Shown here in pieces: positions 9,291-17,487 of a DNA stretch of 32,772 nucleotides. The position numbers and the translations under genes are program-made. Within the stretch, counting starts at the first letter, position 1, and every line of letters starts with the position of its first letter. Origin of the DNA: Candidatus Paraburkholderia calva (lineage in GTDB: Bacteria; Pseudomonadota; Gammaproteobacteria; Burkholderiales; Burkholderiaceae); the NCBI GenBank assembly GCA_001184395.1, contig LFLF01000031.1:1-32772 (forward strand), given 5' to 3'. The notes beneath the pieces are model-generated. The model saw only the letters and a program-made list of their open reading frames with translations, ran no database searches and was not told where the DNA came from.

Positions 9291-10760
9291 ATGAGCGAAG
9301 AAATCCTGATCAACGTCACACCGCAGGAATCCCGCGTCGCACTGGTTCAGCAAGGCGCCGTTCAGGAGCTTCATGTCGAACGCACGCTGTCGCGCGGACG
9401 CGTCGGCAACGTGTATCTCGGCAAGGTCGTGCGCGTGCTGCCAGGCATGCAGTCCGCGTTCATCGATATCGGTCTGGAGCGCGCCGCGTTCCTGCATGTG
9501 GCCGACATCTGGCATCCGCGCATTGCGGGCGAGACGCATGGGTCGCAACCGCATACGCCGATCGAGAAGATCGTCTTCGAAGGCCAGTCGCTGATGGTGC
9601 AGGTCGTGAAGGATCCGATCGGCACCAAGGGCGCGCGGCTGTCGACACAGGTGAGCATCGCCGGGCGCCCGCTGGTTTATTTGCCACAGGAACCGCATAT
9701 CGGCATCTCGCAGAAGATCGAGAGCGAAGCCGAACGCGAAGCCGTGCGCGCGCGCCTGACCGCCGTGTTACCCGCCGACGAGAAAGGCGGCTACATCGTG
9801 CGGACCATCGCCGAAGACGCGTCGAGCGAAGAACTCGCGGCCGACGTCGCCTATCTGCGCAAGACCTGGGCGACCATCGTCGCCCAGGCGCAGCGCGTGC
9901 CGCCGACCACGCTGCTGTATCAAGATCTGAACCTCGCGCAACGCGTACTGCGCGACTTCGTGAACGACGAGACCACGCGCATCCAGGTCGATTCGCACGA
10001 GATGTATCAAATGCTGGCCGACTTCGCGGCGGAGTTCACGCCGGCGGTGGCGGCGCGCCTGCATCACTACACCGGCGAGCGGCCGCTCTTCGATCTGTAC
10101 AACATCGAAGCGGAGATCTTGCGGGCATTGTCGCGTCGCGTCGATCTCAAATCTGGCGGCTATCTGATGATCGACCAGACCGAGGCGATGACCACCATCG
10201 ACGTGAACACGGGCGGTTACGTAGGCGCGCGCAATTTCGACGACACCATCTTCAATACCAATCTCGAAGCGGCACATACCATCGCGCGCCAATTGCGGCT
10301 GCGCAATCTGGGTGGGATCATCATCATCGATTTCATCGACATGGAGAATGTCGAGCATCGGGATCAGGTGCTGGGCGAGTTGAAGAAGGTGCTGTCGCGC
10401 GATCGCACGCGCGTCACGGTAAACGGCTTCTCACAACTCGGGCTCGTTGAAATGACTCGCAAGCGCACGCGGGAGTCGCTCGCGCATGTGCTGTGCGAAC
10501 CGTGCCCCACGTGTCAGGGCAAGGGACAGGTCAAGACGCCGCGCACCGTCTGCTATGACGTGCTGCGCGAAATCATGCGCGAGTCGCGGCAGTTCAACCC
10601 GCGCGAATTTCGCGTAGTGGCGTCGCAACAGGTGATCGATCTGTTTCTCGAGGAAGAGTCGCAACATTTAGCGATGCTGATGGATTTCATCGGCAAGCCG
10701 GTTTCGTTGCAGGTAGAGAGTAATCTGAGTCAGGAACAGTATGACATCGTGCTGATGTAG
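9291..10760 (+). CDS. rng: Ribonuclease G (RNase E/G family endoribonuclease)
   Basis: RNase G matures the 5' end of 16S rRNA and degrades some mRNAs. The 489-residue protein starts MSEEILINVTPQESRVALVQ. An S1 RNA-binding domain is visible as GNVYLGKVVRVLPGMQSAFI and ERAAFLHVADI. The DNase I-like catalytic part contains Asp304 in TTIDVNTGGYVG and Asp347 in IIIIDFIDM, the two metal-binding aspartates. The CEPCPTCQGKG Zn-link motif lies near residues 403-411 and a short C-terminal dimer region follows. Length equals the RNase G type and lacks the long degradosome scaffold of RNase E. It is intact, although the two genes before it and the gene after it are broken. Confidence 0.96.
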   Translation: MSEEILINVTPQESRVALVQQGAVQELHVERTLSRGRVGNVYLGKVVRVLPGMQSAFIDIGLERAAFLHVADIWHPRIAGETHGSQPHTPIEKIVFEGQSLMVQVVKDPIGTKGARLSTQVSIAGRPLVYLPQEPHIGISQKIESEAEREAVRARLTAVLPADEKGGYIVRTIAEDASSEELAADVAYLRKTWATIVAQAQRVPPTTLLYQDLNLAQRVLRDFVNDETTRIQVDSHEMYQMLADFAAEFTPAVAARLHHYTGERPLFDLYNIEAEILRALSRRVDLKSGGYLMIDQTEAMTTIDVNTGGYVGARNFDDTIFNTNLEAAHTIARQLRLRNLGGIIIIDFIDMENVEHRDQVLGELKKVLSRDRTRVTVNGFSQLGLVEMTRKRTRESLAHVLCEPCPTCQGKGQVKTPRTVCYDVLREIMRESRQFNPREFRVVASQQVIDLFLEEESQHLAMLMDFIGKPVSLQVESNLSQEQYDIVLM

Positions 10761-10772
10761 GGGACTTGTATC

Positions 10773-11219
10773 ATGAACGACGCCGGGTCCTGGAGCCGCT
10801 CCTATCATCGGGACATTGCCTGCACCGTGCACCGCGTGAGCGATTTGGCGCGCGTGGGCCGCCCCCGCCAACTGGAAACGCTGGAACGAAGGCGTACGGT
10901 CGATTTGTATGGAAGGCGACTTCAGCGCCGGAACGTGGTTCGCGATGGAACTGCCGGACGACGAAATCATCCGCAGTTTGCTCGTCGAGGTCGCGGACGA
11001 ACGGCGCTTCGTAGACGAAACACGAATCGGCGAGACGGTGGTACGCGTCGACTATTGCATCCAGCGTTTGAACGGCGACCTGTGCCACGTCGTCTACGCG
11101 GTCGAGGTCCACACGGCACGGGTCCGAAGCGCGTGAGATCGGCGAAGCGGTCAGCGCGGACTTTCCGGCCGGGTTGGATTGTTATGTGGGTGAATCGGCC
11201 GCCGGTCGATCGAGTTGAC
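10773..11219 (+). pseudogene. SRPBCC (START/polyketide-cyclase-like) family protein, frameshifted twice
   Basis: The reading frame can be followed in three pieces. From ATG 10773 it reads RSYHRDIACTVHRVSDLA. After a shift near 10857 it reads WAAPANWKRWNEGV then MEGDFSAGTWFAMELPDDE, RRFVDETRIGETVVRVDY and CHVVYAVEVH. After another shift near 11115-11130 it reads REIGEAVSADFPAGLD to TGA 11217-11219. The pattern of alternating strands with GTWF and VYAVEV resembles the SRPBCC ligand-binding fold found next to rng in Burkholderia. The ligand is unknown. The gene begins 12 bp after rng, so it was probably co-transcribed. The end of the frame is uncertain because the last ~10 residues look unrelated to the family. 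Confidence 0.75.
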
Positions 11220-11256
11220 GCAAGCGACGGCCTCTTCCCCCGTCGCCGCAACGACC

Positions 11257-13047
11257 TCAAGCCGCCTGCTGCTGATACTGAATCCGATGCAGATGCGCGT
11301 ACAACCCGCCCTTGCACAACAACTCCGTGTGGCTCCCCTGCTCCGCGATCTTCCCCGCTTCCATCACCAAAATCCGGTCCGCGCGTTCGATCGTCGATAG
11401 CCGGTGCGCGATGACGAGCGTCGTGCGTCCCTTCATCAGCGTTTCGAGTGCCGCCTGGACGTGGCGCTCCGACTCGGAATCCAGCGCCGAGGTCGCTTCG
11501 TCGAGGATCAGGACCGGCGCGTCCTTGTAGATCGCGCGGGCGATCGCCAGACGCTGACGCTGACCGCCCGACAAACGCATGCCGTTGCCGCCGATCAGCG
11601 TATCGATCCCCTTGGGCAAGCCGTTCACGACATCCGCGAGATTGGCCGCCGTCAGCACCGACATCACGCGCTCGCGATCCGGCGTCTGTCCCGTCTGTCC
11701 ATACGCGACGTTCGCGGCGATCGAGTCGTCGAACAGCACGACGTCCTGACTCACCATTGCCATCTGGCCGCGCAGGTCGTGCAGATCGTATTCTGTAATC
11801 GGCACGCCATCGACCAGCACCTGCCCGCCGCGCGGATCGAAGAAACGCGGCAGCAAATTCACGAGCGTCGTCTTGCCACTGCCAGACGGTCCCGCCAGCG
11901 CGACCAGCTCGCCCGGCGCCACCTTGAACGAGACCTGATCGAGGGTGGGGCGATCCGCCGAATACGCGAAGCTCACGTCACGGAATTCGACCTCGCCCCG
12001 CGCGCCTTCCAGGCGGCGGCCGCCGCCCTTGGGCTCGGCGGGCTCATCGATCAGGCCGAAGATCAGTTCCGCCGCCGTCATGCCTCGCTGCATCGGCTGA
12101 TTGATGTCGATCAGATGCTTGAGCGGCGAGATGACCAGCAGCATCGACGTGACGAAGGCAACGAAACCGCCAACCGTGGTCTGATCTTTGGCCGACTGTA
12201 CGACCGCGATAGTGAGCACGATGGCAAGCGCAATTGACGCCAGAAACTGCGTGAGCGGTTGCGCAAGACCGCCGGACACCTGCATGCGCATCGCGTAGCC
12301 GCGCAGGCGGTGGCTCATTTCCGTGAAACGGCTGATCTCGTACGGCTCGCCGTTGTGCACCTTGACGACCTTATAGCCGCCGACCGTCTCCTCGACCACA
12401 TACGACAGTTCGTTCGTCAGCGCCTGATGCTCGCGATTGAGCCGCCGCAGGCGCCGGTTGATCTTGCTCACCAGCCAGCCGATGGCGGGCAGAATGATCG
12501 CTACGATCAGCGTCAGCCGCCAGTTGAGGATGAACAGATAGCCAAGCAGAAACACGACAGTCAGCGAATCGCGCACGAGGGTGACGACCACGCTCTGCAA
12601 CACACCGAGAATCTGGTTGACCTCAAAGGCGATCGCGTTGATGACCGTGCTCGCCGTCTCGCGCTGAAAGAAGCCCACGCTGGTGTGGATCATGCGCTCG
12701 AACATCTCGAGGCGCAGTTGCAGCAGGATCTTGTTCGACACATACGACAAGAAATAACCCGATGCGTACTGCGCCGCGCCGCGCACCAGCGCGAGGCCGA
12801 CAACCGCGAGCGGCACGAGCCATTTGGCATGATCGCTGCCCTTCGCGCCGAAGCCGTGATCGAGCAGCGGTTTGAGCAGCATCGGGATGCCGGCCTCGGT
12901 CGCGGCGACGATGCCCATCGTCGCGATCCCGAGGAACACCATGCCCAGCAGCGGCCGGATGTACGGCCACAGCCGCTTCATGACGGCTGCCGGCGACGAC
13001 GCATCGGTGCCGCCGATGGGCTTGCGCAAGGTTGCTGGTTTATTCAA
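11257..13047 (-). CDS. msbA: Lipid A export ATP-binding/permease protein MsbA
   Basis: This homodimeric ABC transporter flips lipid A-core across the inner membrane. The N-terminal half carries six membrane helices (e.g. [35 protein letters not shown]). The nucleotide-binding domain has Walker [10 protein letters not shown], signature [14 protein letters not shown], Walker [13 protein letters not shown] and the switch His in [16 protein letters not shown] 13047 is preferred as start: GGAG lies about 9 bases upstream and the family begins near [13 protein letters not shown]. An upstream in-frame ATG at 13095 would add 16 residues but has no ribosome binding site. It follows the O-antigen ligase by about 97 bp on the same strand, so they are probably one LPS unit. 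No lesions appear over 1.8 kb. Confidence 0.95.
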   Translation of the reverse strand: MNKPATLRKPIGGTDASSPAAVMKRLWPYIRPLLGMVFLGIATMGIVAATEAGIPMLLKPLLDHGFGAKGSDHAKWLVPLAVVGLALVRGAAQYASGYFLSYVSNKILLQLRLEMFERMIHTSVGFFQRETASTVINAIAFEVNQILGVLQSVVVTLVRDSLTVVFLLGYLFILNWRLTLIVAIILPAIGWLVSKINRRLRRLNREHQALTNELSYVVEETVGGYKVVKVHNGEPYEISRFTEMSHRLRGYAMRMQVSGGLAQPLTQFLASIALAIVLTIAVVQSAKDQTTVGGFVAFVTSMLLVISPLKHLIDINQPMQRGMTAAELIFGLIDEPAEPKGGGRRLEGARGEVEFRDVSFAYSADRPTLDQVSFKVAPGELVALAGPSGSGKTTLVNLLPRFFDPRGGQVLVDGVPITEYDLHDLRGQMAMVSQDVVLFDDSIAANVAYGQTGQTPDRERVMSVLTAANLADVVNGLPKGIDTLIGGNGMRLSGGQRQRLAIARAIYKDAPVLILDEATSALDSESERHVQAALETLMKGRTTLVIAHRLSTIERADRILVMEAGKIAEQGSHTELLCKGGLYAHLHRIQYQQQAA

Positions 13048-13144
13048 GAGGATATCTCCACGCTCGCCCGACGTCGGTGCGCGGTGCGAATTCATATCGT
13101 TGCCGGCCGGACAAGATGCTCAATGCTGGTCCCGGCCCGATTGT

Positions 13145-14425
13145 TCAGCTGATCGGCCCGCGGCTCGGCTTGCCCTGCGGAATGCGGGCGTCATGCATGA
13201 TGATTGCGAGCAACACGGCCCACAGCAGCGCGATGAGCGCGGTGCTCATCACCACCGTGAGCACGTCGATGCTCAAACCGAAGATGATAACCGACACCGA
13301 CACCGCGATTCCGCAGTGCGCCGCGGTCGACACGTCGCGATGCGGCGATTTGCGGTAACGCACGAAATACACCATCGGGCCGATATAGAGCAGCAGCAGG
13401 CACACGACGCCCGTCGAACCCAATTCGGCGATGGTCGAAAAGAACTCACTATGCGCGCGCTGATTGACCACCAGCGGCGATACTTCGCCTTCGTTGGCGA
13501 GAATGCGCAGTTGCGGCTCGAGATGACCCTTGCCCACGCCCATCAGCGGATGTTCCTCAAACAGACGGATCGATGCGCGCCACAATTGCAGCCGCGCGCC
13601 GATGGAACTGTCCGGCGCGCCGCCGTCGTGCGACAGCCGCACGATGTCGTTGTGCGTTGCCTCCACGCGCTCGCGACCCATGGGCGAGGCGAGCAGCAGC
13701 GCCATCACCAACACTACCACGACGAGCGCCGTCAGCACATGACGCACGCGCCTGATCCAGCCGAAGTTGAGCAGGTACAGCACGAAAAACAGCGGGATCG
13801 CGAGCCAGCCGCCGCGCGTGCCCGACAGGTACGATGCGTAAATGCCCGCCACCAGACCCAGCACTTTCAGCGCGATGCCGAGACGGTGCGTGAGCGCGTT
13901 CGGATAGGTATCCCAGCGGATCGTCATCACTGAAAGGAAGCCGAGCAGCAGCGCCGTGTTGCCGTAGGGAATCGGGTTCGTGAAGTCGTTGCCCAGCCGG
14001 TTCAGCTCGGTGACCGTCATGTTGATCGTGCTGTCCACGGCCCACACGCCCGCACCGATGGCGCCGAGCGCGCAGCCCCAGCCGAGTACCTTGAGAAACC
14101 GGATCGGCACATTGACGAGCAGCAGGAAGATAGGCAGCGCGAGCGCGAAGCGCGACAGGCTGTCGAATTCACGCGGCAACCAGTAGCCCTTGAGCGATTG
14201 CTGAAGCGGCAGATAGACCATGAAGCACAGCATGGCCACGGTATAGAGCAGATACCCGGTGACGAGCAAACCCGGTTTGAGCCGGAACGATTTGCTGAAT
14301 CCGGCGAACAACGCGATGGCGAGCAACACGAAGAAGCAGTAACCGGTTCCACCCCTTACGACGAGTGTGCTCGCGGGCGCCAGCAGAACCATGCTGGCGA
14401 TGAGATAACGCAGCGTTTTTTCCAA
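13145..14425 (-). CDS. O-antigen ligase/polymerase family membrane protein (WaaL-like)
   Basis: This is a polytopic inner-membrane protein of the Wzy_C/WaaL family, which joins undecaprenyl-linked O-antigen to lipid A-core in the periplasm. About ten or more hydrophobic segments are visible, such as FFVLLAIALFAGFS, ALPIFLLLVNVPI and VLTALVVVVLVMALLLA. A large periplasmic loop carries GARLQLWRASIRLFEEHPLM and GVGKGH, then an RAHSEF motif typical of the ligase active region. TTG 14425 (LEKTLRYLIASM) is chosen because a TATAAT element at 14492-14487 would start transcription downstream of the alternative ATG 14557. A distinction between WaaL ligase and Wzy polymerase cannot be made from sequence alone, though proximity to msbA favours ligase. 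Confidence 0.85.
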   Translation of the reverse strand: MEKTLRYLIASMVLLAPASTLVVRGGTGYCFFVLLAIALFAGFSKSFRLKPGLLVTGYLLYTVAMLCFMVYLPLQQSLKGYWLPREFDSLSRFALALPIFLLLVNVPIRFLKVLGWGCALGAIGAGVWAVDSTINMTVTELNRLGNDFTNPIPYGNTALLLGFLSVMTIRWDTYPNALTHRLGIALKVLGLVAGIYASYLSGTRGGWLAIPLFFVLYLLNFGWIRRVRHVLTALVVVVLVMALLLASPMGRERVEATHNDIVRLSHDGGAPDSSIGARLQLWRASIRLFEEHPLMGVGKGHLEPQLRILANEGEVSPLVVNQRAHSEFFSTIAELGSTGVVCLLLLYIGPMVYFVRYRKSPHRDVSTAAHCGIAVSVSVIIFGLSIDVLTVVMSTALIALLWAVLLAIIMHDARIPQGKPSRGPIS

Positions 14426-14486
14426 ATCGATGAGCTTAACACGGGCACGGCCGGCGGGTCCGACGCGTATCCCCAAAACCCGCGCT

Positions 14487-14492
14487 ATTATA
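14487..14492 (-). promoter_or_regulatory. -10 element for the O-antigen ligase-msbA unit
   Basis: On minus this is a perfect consensus TATAAT (ATTATA on plus), about 60 nt upstream of the chosen ligase start. The -35 region is weak (GAGTGT at 16 bp spacing). The perfect hexamer in high-GC DNA at a divergent gene border makes a promoter plausible. Confidence 0.5.
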
Positions 14493-14496
14493 GCTA

Positions 14497-14526
14497 TTGA
14501 CGCTTGGCACACTCCTCGCTTTTGTA
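14497..14526 (+). promoter_or_regulatory. Candidate promoter for the glycosyltransferase pair
   Basis: TTGACG at 14497-14502 closely matches the -35 consensus and is followed 18 bp later by TTTGTA (14521-14526), a weak -10. It overlaps the divergent ligase promoter region and lies about 55 bp before ATG 14582. The poor -10 keeps confidence low. Confidence 0.35.
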
Positions 14527-14581
14527 GCGCGAACCCAACTGCGACAAGGCCCGCCAACCGTACGCAAGGCTTCCCATAGAA

Positions 14582-15586
14582 ATGTCAGCAACATCGGAAA
14601 ACACTCAGATCGTGCCGCTCGCGAGCTTCCTGCTCATCACGTTCAATCAGGAAAAAACCGTTGCCGACGCGATTCGGGGGGCGCTGTCGCAGACCTGGTT
14701 GCCGCTGGAAATCCTCATATCGGACGATGCATCGTCGGACGGCACGTTCGCCGCGGCCGAACGCTGCGTGCGCGACTATCGCGGGCCGCATACGGTGCAT
14801 CTGTATCGCAACGAGAAGAATCTCGGCATCAGCGCGCATCTGAGTACGCTCGCGGCGCGCGCGTCGGGCGAGATGCTGTTCATCGCGGCGGGCGACGATA
14901 TTTCGAAACCGGAGCGCGTCGAACGCGTGATGCGCGTATGGCTCGACAGTAGCCGGCGCTACGACCTGATCGCGACCGATCTGCAAGACCTCGACGCCGA
15001 TGGCAACGCCCACAGCGTGCTGCGCGTGACCGATCTTGATGGCTACCGCAGTTTCGACGCGTGGTCGAACGATCGCCCGCACCTGGTCGGCGCGTCGCAT
15101 GCGTGGGCGCGACGCCTGTTCAACGCGTTCGGCCCGATCGCGCCGGGCATCTACGGCGAGGATCAGATCATGGCGTTCCGCGCGATCATGAGCCACGGCG
15201 CGCATACGCTGCACGAACCGCTCGTGCTGTACCGGCGCGGTGGCTTGTCGAGCAAGCGCAAGTGGCGCACGCCGGAGGACTATGTCGCGCGGATCAAGCT
15301 GGCGAACGTCAATGGCGCGGGAGAAACGCATCAACTGGAACGCGATGCCGACAAGGTGGGCGTCGGCCGCCAGATGCGCGCGTTGCTGGCGGAAAAATCC
15401 GCCCGCGAGCAGTACGTGAGGGCCGTGTTCGGTGACGCGCCCATCGGCCGCAAATTCGCGCTGCTCGCCGGCATCGCCGGCAGGAAGGATGTGAGCCTAG
15501 GCTTTCGGATGCGCATGTTCGTCTACGCGACATGCCCGTGGCTGCTCGCGCCGTTCTTCTTCGTGAAGTGGCATCTGCGCGGCTGA
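14582..15586 (+). CDS. Glycosyltransferase family 2
   Basis: This is a 334-residue GT-A fold transferase, probably acting at the cytosolic face on LPS or another surface glycan. The N-terminal nucleotide-sugar domain is clear: ASFLLITFNQEKTVADAIRG, LEILISDDASSDGTF, GEMLFIAAGDDISKPERVER (the GDD acting as the metal-binding DxD-like motif). An acceptor region follows with GEDQIMAFRAIMSHGAHTL, where ED fits the general-base motif. The C-terminal segment YATCPWLLAPFFFVKWHLRG is hydrophobic and aromatic and could anchor the protein at the membrane. Sugar and acceptor are unknown. It is divergent from the ligase and 80 bp before a second family 2 enzyme. It is intact. Confidence 0.88.
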   Translation: MSATSENTQIVPLASFLLITFNQEKTVADAIRGALSQTWLPLEILISDDASSDGTFAAAERCVRDYRGPHTVHLYRNEKNLGISAHLSTLAARASGEMLFIAAGDDISKPERVERVMRVWLDSSRRYDLIATDLQDLDADGNAHSVLRVTDLDGYRSFDAWSNDRPHLVGASHAWARRLFNAFGPIAPGIYGEDQIMAFRAIMSHGAHTLHEPLVLYRRGGLSSKRKWRTPEDYVARIKLANVNGAGETHQLERDADKVGVGRQMRALLAEKSAREQYVRAVFGDAPIGRKFALLAGIAGRKDVSLGFRMRMFVYATCPWLLAPFFFVKWHLRG

Positions 15587-15666
15587 CGCGGCTTTTTAAT
15601 CGGCACGCGAGCGGCTAACATCGCCCGCGACGCGACCCTCGGCCATGCGCGCCGGATCAAGGACAC

Positions 15667-16428
15667 ATGAACGCCCCCACGCTCGGCATCGCCCTCATTA
15701 CCTACAACGCGCAAGCCCGACTCGCGCAATGCCTGGCGTCGGTCGCCTTTGCCGATGAAATCGTCGTCGTGGACGGCGGCAGCACGGATGCCACGACGAG
15801 CATCGCGCAGGCGCATCACGCGCGCGTGATCGAGACGCACGACTGGCCGGGCTTCGGCCCGCAGAAGAACCGCGCGCTCGATACGCTATCCACCAACTGG
15901 GTGTTGTCCATCGACGCGGACGAGATCGTGTCGCCCGAACTCGCGGCATCGATCCGCGCGGCCATTGCCGCGCCGCAAGGCGATGTCTACGCAGTCGATC
16001 GCCTGTCGAGCTTTTGCGGCACGTGGGTCAGACACAGCGGCTGGTATCCGGACTGGATTCCGCGCCTGTTCAAGCGCGGCACGGCGCACTTCTCCGACGA
16101 CCTCGTGCACGAACGCCTCGTGCTTTCGACGGACAAACCCGTCGCGCGTCTCGCCGGCAAGCTGATGCACTACTCCTACGAAGACTTCGAAGCCGTGCTG
16201 CGTAAACTCGACGCCTACTCGACCGCAGGCGCGCGGCAGCGCCACGCGGCGGGCAAGCGAGCGAGCTTCAGCATCGCGCTGTCGTGCGGCGCGTGGGCGT
16301 TCGTCAGAACGTATGTGTTGCGGCGCGGCTTTCTGGACGGCAAGACAGGATTCGTGATCGCACTGTTCAATGCGCAGACGGTGTATTACCGCCTCCTAAA
16401 GCTCGCGCACATGAACAAAGCGCGCTGA
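15667..16428 (+). CDS. Glycosyltransferase family 2, LPS core type (WaaE/LgtF-like)
   Basis: This 253-residue protein resembles WaaE/KdtX and LgtF beta-1,4-glucosyltransferases that extend heptose I of the LPS inner core. Motifs are LGIALITYNAQARLAQCLAS, DEIVVVDGGSTDATTSIA, the GFGPQKNRALD segment, NWVLSIDADEIVSPEL with the DAD metal site, and WIPRLFKRGTAHFSDDLVHE, in which the VHE motif is typical of the subfamily. The tail YVLRRGFLDGKTGFVIALFN also matches this group. The stop TGA at 16426-16428 directly abuts the stop of the convergent GT-B gene. The precise sugar is an inference by family. Confidence 0.88.
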   Translation: MNAPTLGIALITYNAQARLAQCLASVAFADEIVVVDGGSTDATTSIAQAHHARVIETHDWPGFGPQKNRALDTLSTNWVLSIDADEIVSPELAASIRAAIAAPQGDVYAVDRLSSFCGTWVRHSGWYPDWIPRLFKRGTAHFSDDLVHERLVLSTDKPVARLAGKLMHYSYEDFEAVLRKLDAYSTAGARQRHAAGKRASFSIALSCGAWAFVRTYVLRRGFLDGKTGFVIALFNAQTVYYRLLKLAHMNKAR

Positions 16429-16435
16429 TCAGCGC
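16422..16435. repeat. Palindrome shared by two abutting convergent stop codons
   Basis: GCGCTGATCAGCGC is a perfect 14-bp palindrome whose centre TGATCA encodes the stop of the plus-strand glycosyltransferase (TGA 16426-16428) and, on minus, the stop of the convergent gene (TGA from 16431 to 16429). There is no spacer and no T tract, so it is at best a weak bidirectional terminator stem. Confidence 0.7.
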
Positions 16436-17487
16436 TTGCCCACGATCTCGCGCGCCAGTTCGATCAGCGCGCCGGCATGGGCATCGATCCGCGCATCGTA
16501 GCGGACCGCGTCGCCCGATACGCGGTCACGCGGCGCTCGCATAGCTGCTTCGACGACGCGGTGCAGATCGGCGGCATCGCCGGATCGGAAGATGTGTTTG
16601 GCGTCGTCGGCAATGGCGTCGCCGCAGCCGATGCTGGCCGGAAAGATCACAGGCGTGCCGCACATCACCGATTCGATGCCCACCAGCCCGAACGGCTCGT
16701 AGCTCGACGCGAGAATCGTGAAATCCGCCGCGCGATAGGCGTCCTCGATATTTTTCGCATACCCGATGTAACGCACATTCGGCGCTCGACGCTCCGGCGC
16801 GCGTCCCACCACCGCGATCACGACGTCCATGCCCGCGAGCGCTTTCTCGATGAGCGGCAAGCCTTTGCGCTCGTGGCTACTCGACGGAAACAGCAGCACG
16901 GTTTCATCCAGCCCGAAGCCGAATTGCTCGCGCAGCCGCACGCGTTGCGCATCGTCGACGGGCAAAAAACGCGTGGCGCCGACCGGCGGATACAGCACGC
17001 AAATCTTGCCCTCGTCGATGCCGTACAGCGCGCGCAACTCGTCGCGCATCATGTCCGAATGCGCGACGATCACTTCGGCCTGCGCGTACTGGCGTCGTTC
17101 CAGCGCGATCTGCCGCGTGTCGGAGCGCTTCTTGCATCGCCCAGTCGCGCGCAAAAAACCGATATGCGTGCCGCCGCAAATGGCGATTTCCGAGCCTTCC
17201 ACGCGATTGCAGCCGATTAGCACATCGACCTTGGCCTTTTTGCGCGCGCGCTTGAGCATCCAAGAGAAATACGCATCGCGCAGCTTGCCCGGCAGAAACG
17301 ACACCTTGATGCGATGCGCCTCCACCAGCCGGCTCTCCGGCAAGGCACGGTCGATCTTGCGCGCGAAGAACGCAGGCTTCTGACGGCCGTCGAATCCGGC
17401 GTGCGCGAAACCGCGCACCAGATCCATCGCGTAACGTTCGAGGCCGCCGGAAAACTTCAGCGCGTTCGCCGAGATGCCGATGCGCAT
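16429..17487 (-). CDS. Glycosyltransferase family 4 (GT-B, WaaG-like)
   Basis: This is a 352-residue retaining GT-B transferase, likely adding a hexose to the LPS core using a nucleotide sugar. The N-terminal Rossmann domain starts MRIGISANALKFSGGLERYA with the glycine-rich acceptor loop. The C-terminal domain has VLLFPSSSHERKGLPLIEKA, VIAVVGRAPERRAPNVRYIG and the diagnostic E-x7-E motif in SYEPFGLVGIESVMCGTPVI. ATG 17487 shares its A with the dnaE stop (TGATG), so translation is coupled to dnaE, an arrangement I know from Burkholderia genomes. It converges with the WaaE-like gene with zero bases between stops. It is intact. Confidence 0.9.
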   Translation of the reverse strand: MRIGISANALKFSGGLERYAMDLVRGFAHAGFDGRQKPAFFARKIDRALPESRLVEAHRIKVSFLPGKLRDAYFSWMLKRARKKAKVDVLIGCNRVEGSEIAICGGTHIGFLRATGRCKKRSDTRQIALERRQYAQAEVIVAHSDMMRDELRALYGIDEGKICVLYPPVGATRFLPVDDAQRVRLREQFGFGLDETVLLFPSSSHERKGLPLIEKALAGMDVVIAVVGRAPERRAPNVRYIGYAKNIEDAYRAADFTILASSYEPFGLVGIESVMCGTPVIFPASIGCGDAIADDAKHIFRSGDAADLHRVVEAAMRAPRDRVSGDAVRYDARIDAHAGALIELAREIVGKR

